The notes under the pieces are model-generated. The model did no database searches. It had not been told where the DNA came from and saw only the letters and a list, made by a program, of their open reading frames with translations. Source: Arcobacter suis CECT 7833 (lineage in GTDB: Bacteria; Campylobacterota; Campylobacteria; Campylobacterales; Arcobacteraceae). Taken from it: a stretch of 64,000 bases of DNA. The stretch lies in NCBI RefSeq assembly GCF_003544815.1, contig NZ_CP032100.1, positions 1,984,001 to 2,048,000 of the forward strand, written 5' to 3'. A program made the position numbers and the translations under genes. Below, piece by piece: positions 17,866 to 26,016 of this stretch (positions are counted from its first letter, which is position 1; each line of letters starts with the position of its first letter).

Positions 17866-18949
17866 TTAATATTTTCTCAATTTTTACAATATTATTTTGT
17901 ATATTTAATCGTTTTTTTAAAACTTCATTTTTTTCTCTATTTAAAGAATCAAGTTCATCTAAATTAAAATTTAATTCTTCTGCGTATTCATATAATTGAA
18001 CACTGTTATTCTCAATAAAGAAATCATCAAAATCCCCAATGTTTTTATTTGAAATAATTATTTTATTCAATTGAATGTAATCTGATATTTTAATAGGAGA
18101 TGCAATTAATTGAGATTTGGTAGGCTCTACAACCGATATACAAATATCCATATTTGTTAAATTTTTTTCAACTTCTTCATAAGGAATAAACTTAACTGTA
18201 AAATCTTTAATCATTAATACAGATAACTTTTCTTTTATCATCTCTCTATTAGGATAGTTTGTAAAAAAATAAACTTTTGTATTCTGTGGAATAATATCTT
18301 GAGTATATTTCAATACTCTACTAATTTCATCTAAATTATGCCAATGATCAATGCTTCCAATATAACAAATGTTTATGCAATCTTTTTCAACCAACTTTTC
18401 CTCTACAAAATCTAAAGAAGTCAGTGCGGAAGTATTATATAAAACAACATACTTAGACGAATTTTCATAATAATCTTTATACAAATTTTTAAATCTTTCT
18501 GTAGTAACGATTGTCTTAATCGAATGTTTAATAATACTTTTTTCAATAAATCTTAAAATTCTCAAAATGAAATTATCTTGACTTGCAAATTTTGATTCTG
18601 ATAATTCCGTTACAAAAGCTCCTCTTGGGTCATATATATAACTTACTTTTTTCCAAAATAAAATTTTTTGAACAAAATAAAATATAAATGCACTAACAAA
18701 ACCTCGAATGTGATAAACTGTTTTTGATGAATTAATTTTAAAAGTAAAGAATAAAAGTTTAATAAAATACACTACAAATGAAATTTTTCCAAATTCAATA
18801 TTGATTATTTCTTCACTGTCTTTTTCTTTTCTATTTCTACAAAATAAATATTTTTTATCAACTAAAGAAATCTCATCATAAATTTTTAGAAGTTGGCTAT
18901 GTAAAAAAGGGTCTTCAAATTTATTATTTGTACATAAAACTATATCCAC
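17840..18949 (-). CDS. Putative glycosyltransferase (GT-B fold)
   Basis: A 369-aa protein with GT-B character: ICYIGSIDHWHNLDEI starts the second Rossmann-like domain, and the PTKSQLIASPIKISDYIQLNKIIISN region corresponds to the donor-binding part of GT4-like enzymes. The GTG at 18949 is chosen because TAAGGA lies 8 bases before it and it follows the upstream stop; the longer ATG form would overlap by 35 bp. Besides the GT2 enzyme it is the only recognisable glycosyltransferase in the locus. Linkage and donor unknown. Confidence 0.65.
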   Translation of the reverse strand: MDIVLCTNNKFEDPFLHSQLLKIYDEISLVDKKYLFCRNRKEKDSEEIINIEFGKISFVVYFIKLLFFTFKINSSKTVYHIRGFVSAFIFYFVQKILFWKKVSYIYDPRGAFVTELSESKFASQDNFILRILRFIEKSIIKHSIKTIVTTERFKNLYKDYYENSSKYVVLYNTSALTSLDFVEEKLVEKDCINICYIGSIDHWHNLDEISRVLKYTQDIIPQNTKVYFFTNYPNREMIKEKLSVLMIKDFTVKFIPYEEVEKNLTNMDICISVVEPTKSQLIASPIKISDYIQLNKIIISNKNIGDFDDFFIENNSVQLYEYAEELNFNLDELDSLNREKNEVLKKRLNIQNNIVKIEKILSEYQNDSN

Positions 18950-18959
18950 TCTATTTTCC

Positions 18960-20786
18960 TTAATGCTTATAAAGTTTTGGAATAGAATTAACAATTTTTA
19001 TTACTTCTTCAAAATCCATTCCTAAGGTATCTAAATACCATCTTATATTTTGATATCTTGGTTGATTTTCATCTTCTACAAGTTTTAAAGCCTCTTCTCT
19101 TGTTAATTGCTCTTCTCGTATTTGATTACTTCTAAAGGTATCATGTTCTGTAAATCCTGCTACCGTATAATACACATAGTTATAAAATCCTGCTGTTCCA
19201 TCGCCTATTCTCCACGTTGTACTTGTATCTATTGCTGTTTCCCAGTCATATTGATGAATTAAGGTATCATTGACTATATTTTCTTCCCATGTCCAATAAT
19301 CAAAGATATGGTAATAATCTTCTTTTTGCATAAAGCTTCTATAATACTCACCCGATAAGGTATCCCATAAAGAACTGTTAAAATATCCTGGGCTTTCAAG
19401 CATTGCTTTAAATCGTTTACTGTGGTATCTTAGTTGCTTCATAACTCCATTGGTATATACTTTATCTTCTTCAAAATCTGGTTTTATTCCTAAAAACCCT
19501 GTTTTAAAATGGGTTTGTTCGAGTGGATTTACTCCCCAAAGATTTAGATTTATTCCTGTTTGCTTTTTTATGGCTTCTACATATCTAAAAAAGTGTTTAT
19601 CTCCAGCAGTTAGCATTGCCATCATTCCTAAATGAGGTGATTTTAGCCATGCTTGTAAATTCATTTTTATATTTTTTCTTTTTTGCGAAATATCAGCTGC
19701 TACGATAATATTTTCAACCCCCATATCGCCACACATTTGACTTATATTTCTTCTTCCTAGATCTGTTACCATTCCCCAATCATAAGTATAAGTTACAGGT
19801 TTCATTTCTAGTTCTTTTACAATTAAATGCAATCCATAACAACTATCACGCCCTCCTGAAAAAGGAACAATACAATCAAGTTCTTTTCCTGGTCTTCTAT
19901 AAGGCTCAACAAGTTTAAGAAGCTCTTCTTTGGGTTTTGGTTTATTTCTTTTCTTATAATTGTTACAGTAATTACACACACCATGCTCATCAAATCTAAT
20001 AAATGGCATGGTTTCAGGTAAAATGCACTTTGTACATCGTTTAAGATTAATTGTTTTAAACTCTAATAGTTTTTCTTCATTTTGATTAAACTTAAATTCA
20101 GGGATAAGATTCTCTTTTCTGACATTTTCATCATTTACAATAAAATTTTCACTTGACAAAGTAATATCAAGTATCAAAGCATCATCTTTAATTTGTTTAA
20201 TATTTTGACAATTTATTTCATCTAACGCGTATCTTTCAGATGCAAAGTATATATTCTCTTCTATGTATCCTACATATAAGCTTCCATTGTTTGAAAATAA
20301 AAGAAGTTTTCCATATAGAGGAAGTAGTAATGCACAAGCAACTACACCTCGACATAAAGAGAGAATTTTATTTGGAAGCTCAGTTATCTCTCCAGCATTT
20401 TTTAAATATTCTTCAGCAATAGCAACTATAACTTCTGAATCTATTTGATATTTTCTTTGAATTGTCAACTTTTCCCAAATCTCTTTTTCATTGACTATTA
20501 TTCCATTGTGTATAGCACAAATATCATCTCTGACAACGGGTTGGTTATCTCCCAATCCATTGGTGATTAGTCTGCTATGCCCTAATACTATATGTGAATT
20601 GTATGGCTTTAGCTTGTTTAATAGTTTCTCAATATTATAATCTGCTCTGGAAATTTTATATTGATTATTATCATAATAAATTAATCCACTTGAATCAACT
20701 CCTCTTTGTTCTGAATGTTTAACAAGTTTTTCAAAATTTTCTTTATTAATTTTACTATTAGAAATTTGCCCAAATATTCCACACAT
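18960..20786 (-). CDS. Class II glutamine amidotransferase fused to N-acetyl sugar amidotransferase (WbpG-like)
   Basis: A 608-aa fusion. Residues 1 to about 230 are an Ntn-type GATase (Cys2 in MCGIFG, HSEQRGVDSSG, GHSRLITNG, AIHNGIIVNE) that would release ammonia from glutamine. Residues about 245-608 are a WbpG-type amidotransferase with zinc-type Cys pairs CTKC (251-254) and CNYC (271-274) and the PP-loop ATP motif SGGRDS (310-315). WbpG homologues convert an acetamido group to acetamidino, normally with separate HisH- and HisF-like partners. Neither partner is in this locus, so the fused domain probably replaces the ammonia supply. The acceptor could be the 2,3-diacetamido-uronic acid. 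Confidence 0.85.
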   Translation of the reverse strand: MCGIFGQISNSKINKENFEKLVKHSEQRGVDSSGLIYYDNNQYKISRADYNIEKLLNKLKPYNSHIVLGHSRLITNGLGDNQPVVRDDICAIHNGIIVNEKEIWEKLTIQRKYQIDSEVIVAIAEEYLKNAGEITELPNKILSLCRGVVACALLLPLYGKLLLFSNNGSLYVGYIEENIYFASERYALDEINCQNIKQIKDDALILDITLSSENFIVNDENVRKENLIPEFKFNQNEEKLLEFKTINLKRCTKCILPETMPFIRFDEHGVCNYCNNYKKRNKPKPKEELLKLVEPYRRPGKELDCIVPFSGGRDSCYGLHLIVKELEMKPVTYTYDWGMVTDLGRRNISQMCGDMGVENIIVAADISQKRKNIKMNLQAWLKSPHLGMMAMLTAGDKHFFRYVEAIKKQTGINLNLWGVNPLEQTHFKTGFLGIKPDFEEDKVYTNGVMKQLRYHSKRFKAMLESPGYFNSSLWDTLSGEYYRSFMQKEDYYHIFDYWTWEENIVNDTLIHQYDWETAIDTSTTWRIGDGTAGFYNYVYYTVAGFTEHDTFRSNQIREEQLTREEALKLVEDENQPRYQNIRWYLDTLGMDFEEVIKIVNSIPKLYKH

Positions 20787-20792
20787 TTTGTA

Positions 20793-22172
20793 TTACCTTT
20801 TCCCTAAAATTTTTTCATAAATATATTCATATTGTTTAGAACTTATTGTGTTAAAGCTACTATTATGCCACAATAAAACAAAAGTGCCATTATATCTTTT
20901 TGTTCTGTTAATAAGAGTCATTATTTTACTTTCTACTTCAAATAGTTCTAAAAAAGATTGATAAGTAACAAAACTATCTTCCATAACGATAAGAGGTTTT
21001 TCTACTAAAGAGAGTTTTTTTCTTGTTAAAATATTAAAAACGCTGTACTCATAACAAACCCCACAGCGAAATCCTTCTTTATCTGCATATCCGCATGTGC
21101 TATCCCAAGATATTGCATTATCTTCCCATATTTGCCAAGTTATAGGAACTTCAAACCTTAAATAATGTTCTCTTCCAAAAGTTATTTGTGTATTAAAGTT
21201 GTTTTCTAATTCTTCTTTTTCTTTTTTTAATTGCTCATAATTATTATAAGCATTATACGTTGGATGAATTCCTATGTGGTGACCTTTACTTTTAATTCTT
21301 TTTATTAAATCTACAATGAAATCATCATCACTTTTATACATATTATCATATTTTGTTACTCCATTAGCCATGAAAAAGAAATATGATTTTACTGCGTATT
21401 TATCGCTCATTTTTATTAAATTATCAAATGTATCATAAGGATCTTTTTCTAATTTTAAATGAACTTTGATTTTTTGAATAAAATTTGCAAAAGCCTTTTT
21501 TATATCTTTTCGTTTAACTATATCACCGACAATTTCTTTTATGCCATCTGTGAAATTGATAAATTTCTTAATATTATCAACATCATGTGTTACATAAAGT
21601 TGGTAGTTTCTAGCTTTTATTTTTTGATTTAATCCTAAATGCAACAACATATTTTTTAGCATCTCAACATATTCGTTTACAATTGGTCTGTCTAAAAAAC
21701 CATTTTTATAAGCCAAACTTTGTGTTGCAGTAAATCTATCATGCTTGTCTCTATTTTTGTTTACATACTCTTCCCAACGTGTAAGCATAAAAAAGCTGGA
21801 AGCAAATATATCGATACCACATTTAATAATGATTGGTGATTGACTATTCGTGGTTAGTGTACTTGTGCCATATATTACTGGTATATCTTTTTCTGGTATA
21901 AATTGATTGTTGTTTTTTTGTTCATAGTTTATAGTGCTTGGTATGTTCTCTAGTTTTAAATACTCTAGCTCTTTTGGATATTTGTTGAAAAAGTGATCTT
22001 CTACTATAAGATTACTGCCATTCGCAAGCTCAATTTTCCAATCACAACTATTCACTAATCCCAAATCACAAATCATTACTTCGTAAGAAAGTCCTAAAAA
22101 CTCATTAAAAATAATATCCAGTATATATCTTCTTTCTTCAAGATTATTTTGGGGAATTGTTATTTTTATCAC
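20793..22172 (-). CDS. Polysaccharide deacetylase family protein
   Basis: A 459-aa protein with an N-terminal region of the type often found on sugar-cluster deacetylases (about 1-190) and a NodB-like domain. YVTHDVDN holds the Asp-Asp metal/catalytic pair, GHHIGIHPTYNAY the metal histidines, and FVLLWHNSSFN the C-terminal His. It may remove an acetyl group from a sugar, or simply belong to the modification group with the FemAB-like and amidotransferase neighbours. It overlaps the FemAB-like gene by 4 bp. Confidence 0.78.
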   Translation of the reverse strand: MIKITIPQNNLEERRYILDIIFNEFLGLSYEVMICDLGLVNSCDWKIELANGSNLIVEDHFFNKYPKELEYLKLENIPSTINYEQKNNNQFIPEKDIPVIYGTSTLTTNSQSPIIIKCGIDIFASSFFMLTRWEEYVNKNRDKHDRFTATQSLAYKNGFLDRPIVNEYVEMLKNMLLHLGLNQKIKARNYQLYVTHDVDNIKKFINFTDGIKEIVGDIVKRKDIKKAFANFIQKIKVHLKLEKDPYDTFDNLIKMSDKYAVKSYFFFMANGVTKYDNMYKSDDDFIVDLIKRIKSKGHHIGIHPTYNAYNNYEQLKKEKEELENNFNTQITFGREHYLRFEVPITWQIWEDNAISWDSTCGYADKEGFRCGVCYEYSVFNILTRKKLSLVEKPLIVMEDSFVTYQSFLELFEVESKIMTLINRTKRYNGTFVLLWHNSSFNTISSKQYEYIYEKILGKR

Positions 22173-23119
22173 TTTTTTAACTCATTAATAAAATTTCTAA
22201 TTTTTAGAATATTTGAATTGGTTTTTTTAATACTAAAATATGGCGTTTGAACTGCCCCAAAACCTCTGAAATATTTTTCAATGCTCTCTATCATACTACC
22301 TTCAAAATCGAATCTTTTCCCACTTTCTAAAGCAAATTTTATGCTCTCAAATTGGATAGCATCCATTGCTCCCAAATCTCTTTTTTCTGCATTAATGCCA
22401 CCCATAAGATAATATACCGTATTGTCATCATTTACCAAGAAATTTGCCGCAATAATCTCATTTTGATACTTTGCAAAATAGATTTTAACGGCATTATTTT
22501 CTTTACAAATAGTATAAATTTTTCTAACAAAATCAAGGCTATAAGGTATTTTTAGACCTTGTCTTTGAAATGTCATTGAATTTAATTCATAAAATTTTTC
22601 TATATCATCACTCTCAATGATTTCAATACCTACATCATAAGCTTTTCTTCTTCTTCTTCTTATATCAGTTTCAAAGTTTTTTTCTAATTCTTCGATTGTG
22701 ATATTTTCTATAATATAAGTATATCGTGTCGTTTGAATAAATCCATTCCAATAAAATGGCAACCAATTTGTCAAACTATGATGAAAGTTTTGAGAAAAAT
22801 AATCAACTTTTGGAAAAGCAGATATAATATTTTCCATGACCTCTTTTTCCCAAGATAATTTTTTATAATATTTTTGTTTTAATGGATACTTAATATAAAT
22901 CCCCATAGTTTGAGTAAGTTCTGGCATTATAATTATGTCAAATATAGCTTTTTTTGTTTTTTGATAAGGTAAAGTTCCCCAAATCTCTCCACCTTTTTCA
23001 AAAAGAACTACATCCCAATCCGATTCTTGGCAAACAATATCAAGCCACCAATCTTTACTAAAAATAGGAATATCTTTCTCCTTTTTGCAAAAATCTCTGT
23101 ATTTTTCTTTATTTGTCAT
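22169..23119 (-). CDS. FemAB/GNAT-type acyl or aminoacyl transferase
   Basis: A 316-aa protein with the double GNAT architecture of FemAB-like enzymes. The C-terminal half has KIYFAKYQNEIIAANFLVNDDNTVYYLMGG, then a DAIQFESIKFALESGKRFDFEGSM segment typical of the family. It may add an amino acid or acyl group to an amino sugar of the glycan. Its first seven residues, MTNKEKY, are identical to those of the KAP protein encoded immediately upstream; the start lies inside a 24-bp repeat (23100-23123). Confidence 0.72.
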   Translation of the reverse strand: MTNKEKYRDFCKKEKDIPIFSKDWWLDIVCQESDWDVVLFEKGGEIWGTLPYQKTKKAIFDIIIMPELTQTMGIYIKYPLKQKYYKKLSWEKEVMENIISAFPKVDYFSQNFHHSLTNWLPFYWNGFIQTTRYTYIIENITIEELEKNFETDIRRRRRKAYDVGIEIIESDDIEKFYELNSMTFQRQGLKIPYSLDFVRKIYTICKENNAVKIYFAKYQNEIIAANFLVNDDNTVYYLMGGINAEKRDLGAMDAIQFESIKFALESGKRFDFEGSMIESIEKYFRGFGAVQTPYFSIKKTNSNILKIRNFINELKK

Positions 23120-23123
23120 AATT
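23100..23123 (-). repeat. 24-bp perfect direct repeat, downstream copy
   Basis: Identical over all 24 bases to 25051-25074. Core on the minus strand: AATTATGACAAATAAAGAAA. Each copy holds the end of one gene (NYDK-stop) overlapping the start of the next (MTNKEKY). Confidence 0.95.
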
Positions 23124-25070
23124 ACTCTCTTCTATATTATTCTCTTCAACTACTTTATTCAATTCTTTTGTATCTATCCCAAAATCTTTTAAAATTAATC
23201 TTATTTTATCTCTATGTTTATACTCTTTATCTTTATATAAGTCTTTATAAATTTCTAAAGTAATATTATAAAAGTTTTCCAAGTTTTTAAGTTTGTAAGA
23301 ATCTTTTAAATATTTAATCAACTCAAAAGTAGATTTAAAATACAAACTATCATCTTCTTTTAGCTTTTTTTCATGCTCTTGCTTTGAGATGTTGTCCAGC
23401 ATTCTTTCTTCTGTATTATTGCTCTCTTGTTTTATAATTTTAGCCATCGTGTCCAAAATATCTAGTTGATTTATTTGTTTGTTTTGAAAGTTTATATCTC
23501 CTTCTTTCAAACAATTATAATATTCTCTCAATTCTTTTTTAATTTCTTCATCTAAAAAATATGCTTGTTGAAAAAAATATTTTTCCATATTTTTATATTC
23601 GTTTTTAATAAATATTTTTGCTTTATGTTTATAAAACTTTTTATATTTTTCTTCTTGTTTTTTATCTATTTCAATCAAACAGTCTTTAATAAAAACTGTA
23701 AATCTATCAAAATAAGTAAACCCTATAATATCTTTTCGACCTTTTAACAGTTTGCAAAATTCTTTTACAAAAGTTTCTTTATCATATTCTAAATCAGAAA
23801 TATATCTTAAATAAGTATCTTCTATTTTTTTCTTATACTCCTCATTTTCTTTTTGCATTTGTTTGGATATTGCATATTTTTTATTATCATCTTCTCTTCT
23901 TTTTATATTCTCTCTTGCTCTTTCTATATCTTCTAAAATTTTTATTTTTATTTTCTCTTTATCTATTATTGTATTTTTTACTATCTCTTCTATATATAAT
24001 CTATTCAAATTATTCATATTTTTAAAACCAAAATCTTTATTTATAATATCCGATCCAAACAATAATTCAAAGGTTTTCAGCAGAATTTCATCTATAAAAA
24101 AATCTTCCAAATCTTCTTTTTTAAGTATGTCTTCTAGTATTTCAAGCTTCAAAAAGTATTGTTTCATCACTCTAATATTTCTTTTTTTATCTTCTTTGAG
24201 TCTATTGAATAAATTTACAAGTAAATCCCAATTTAAATATTCTTTATCAAAATATATTTTTTCAAATAATTCTATTTGATATTTTACTTCTGGAAAATAC
24301 TCATACTCCACATCTAAAATCTTTTCTAAATATTTTTTAAATATCTCATTATTATTTGTTTTGCTTAAGCTTAGTCTATGAATATCTTGATTTTTTGTAA
24401 AAATTAAATTTCTATTTAATCTATCCAATTCTTCTAGCTGGTCATTGTTGTTTATAATTACAATTTTGCAATTATATTGCTCTTTTAGTTCAGATATTAC
24501 TCCTAAAACTTCAGATATATTTAGATTTGGAGATAATCTTTCAAAATCATCAAAACAAACTACAATATCTTTAAAATTCTTTATTCCAAAAAGTGATATA
24601 ACTGCTCCTATATCAACCCCTTTTATCCTAGAAGAACCTAATAAACCTTTGATTTTATTTACGATATTTGCTTGTTTTGATATTTTATTCAATATCTTTG
24701 TTTTTATCTCATCTAATTTGCTAATTCCAAAAAGTGAAATATACACATACTTTTTTTCATTTAAATTTTCTTTAGCATAAATATTCCAAAAAAAAGTTTT
24801 TCCTACTCCCCAATTTCCTTTTATAGATATGACAAAACCTTTTGAACTACTATCTTTTAAATATCTATTTAAATTTTCTTTTAGGTTTTTTATATCACTA
24901 TTTTCTTCAAATTCTGATAATTCATAAGATTTATTTTCTTCTTTTTTTGGCTCTATACAAAATAAAAATAGAATAAAATTATATATTCTTTTGAAATAAT
25001 CAACTATGCAATATCTAAAAAATCGTTTTATGTTTTTAATACACTTACAATATTTTTCTTTATTTGTCAT
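23109..25070 (-). CDS. KAP-family P-loop NTPase
   Basis: A 653-aa protein with an N-terminal hydrophobic stretch (about 19-38), Walker A GNWGVGKT (85-92) and Walker B VCFDDFERL (171-179), followed by a long Lys/Glu-rich helical region. This is the layout of KAP NTPases, large membrane-associated P-loop proteins, some of which belong to anti-phage systems. It has no obvious role in glycan synthesis. The gene is bounded by 24-bp direct repeats, and its first residues and last residues (NYDK) copy those of its neighbours, so it looks inserted. It is very lysine-rich and AT-rich even by local standards. Confidence 0.8.
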   Translation of the reverse strand: MTNKEKYCKCIKNIKRFFRYCIVDYFKRIYNFILFLFCIEPKKEENKSYELSEFEENSDIKNLKENLNRYLKDSSSKGFVISIKGNWGVGKTFFWNIYAKENLNEKKYVYISLFGISKLDEIKTKILNKISKQANIVNKIKGLLGSSRIKGVDIGAVISLFGIKNFKDIVVCFDDFERLSPNLNISEVLGVISELKEQYNCKIVIINNNDQLEELDRLNRNLIFTKNQDIHRLSLSKTNNNEIFKKYLEKILDVEYEYFPEVKYQIELFEKIYFDKEYLNWDLLVNLFNRLKEDKKRNIRVMKQYFLKLEILEDILKKEDLEDFFIDEILLKTFELLFGSDIINKDFGFKNMNNLNRLYIEEIVKNTIIDKEKIKIKILEDIERARENIKRREDDNKKYAISKQMQKENEEYKKKIEDTYLRYISDLEYDKETFVKEFCKLLKGRKDIIGFTYFDRFTVFIKDCLIEIDKKQEEKYKKFYKHKAKIFIKNEYKNMEKYFFQQAYFLDEEIKKELREYYNCLKEGDINFQNKQINQLDILDTMAKIIKQESNNTEERMLDNISKQEHEKKLKEDDSLYFKSTFELIKYLKDSYKLKNLENFYNITLEIYKDLYKDKEYKHRDKIRLILKDFGIDTKELNKVVEENNIEESNYDK

Positions 25071-25074
25071 AATT
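25051..25074 (-). repeat. 24-bp perfect direct repeat, upstream copy
   Basis: Second copy of the repeat at 23100-23123. Here it carries the sulfotransferase end (NYDK-stop) overlapping the KAP start (MTNKEKY). Repeat spacing is 1951 bp, the size of the presumed inserted unit. Confidence 0.95.
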
Positions 25075-26016
25075 TATCCAGTTAAATTGTTGAATTTCTT
25101 TTGAAAACAATTTTACTTCTTTTTCATTTAGACTTATTTTCTCAGTTAGTACTATATGTGCTTTCTTGAAATCTTGTTTTTCTTTAGTTGTTATAAAATC
25201 TTTATACTCACAATACTTATTTTCTATCTCATTATAATTTATCGTATAAAGCTTTAGCTCTTTAAATTCTTTAAAATTATCTACAATCTGTTTTTCTATA
25301 AAATATATTTGGCTTACTATTTGTTCATAAGCAGATAACTTTTCTAAATCATTAGAATTCTTTGGCATTACTGACCAAAATTGATTATCATCTATTTTTA
25401 ATTTTCTCTTTGCTTTTAAAATAGATTGAGCAGTAAAAATCGGTTCTCTTTTTACAAAAATAAATTTTCCATTAGGAAAACACTTTTGTAATAATCTAAC
25501 TCTTTGCCCTGCATTAAGATTTTTGAATACTAAAGGCTTATCAAAATAGTTAATGACACTAGTTATCTCATCTCTTATTTCTTTTACCATAGTGTCATTT
25601 ATATCATCATAATCAATAAAATGTCTCTCTTTTGGAAGCCATCTGTACCAAAATGCACCACATTCACTTGGAGAATGAAGTCCTTTCGTATCTCCATGGT
25701 CTGAATCAAAACAGTTATGAGCTTTTTGACCAAAAAACTTACTGCTTAGCCAAAATCCAAAAAAGAGATTCCGATGAAAGTTACACACTAAATTATCTAT
25801 ATATAATACATCCAATTGATTTGTAATCGTTTGATACAAAATAGTGCTTCCTGTTCTTGGTGCTCCTATGATAAACACGGGCTGATGTTTTAATGGCATT
25901 GAAGCATATTTTTTTATCTGTTTATCTTCCCAAAGTTTAATAAGTGGAGACACTAAAGAAAAAAGTTTTGAAATAATAAAACGGATATAATTTTTGGGGT
26001 TGAGATATTTATTCAT
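25060..26016 (-). CDS. Sulfotransferase family protein
   Basis: A 318-aa protein with the 5'-phosphosulfate-binding loop IIGAPRTGSTILYQT (P-loop-like, about 49-63) and a later KFIFVKREPIFTAQSILKAKR, which fits the 3'-phosphate-binding Arg/Ser segment. It should transfer sulfate from PAPS to the polysaccharide or its lipid-linked repeat. PAPS synthesis and PAP removal genes (cysC, cysQ) are at the start of the same locus. It overlaps the asparagine synthase-like gene by 8 bp. Confidence 0.85.
   Translation of the reverse strand: MNKYLNPKNYIRFIISKLFSLVSPLIKLWEDKQIKKYASMPLKHQPVFIIGAPRTGSTILYQTITNQLDVLYIDNLVCNFHRNLFFGFWLSSKFFGQKAHNCFDSDHGDTKGLHSPSECGAFWYRWLPKERHFIDYDDINDTMVKEIRDEITSVINYFDKPLVFKNLNAGQRVRLLQKCFPNGKFIFVKREPIFTAQSILKAKRKLKIDDNQFWSVMPKNSNDLEKLSAYEQIVSQIYFIEKQIVDNFKEFKELKLYTINYNEIENKYCEYKDFITTKEKQDFKKAHIVLTEKISLNEKEVKLFSKEIQQFNWINYDK

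Noticed and set aside
23863-24279. Plus-strand Ser/Phe-rich 138-aa frame
   Set aside because: Antisense of the KAP gene; the composition is what the complement of Lys/Glu-rich helix gives.
23109-25070. KAP protein as a Wzc-like or other glycan-export ATPase
   Set aside because: Walker B (FDDFERL) and the long helical region fit KAP NTPases; there is no tyrosine cluster or Wzz-like domain as in Wzc.
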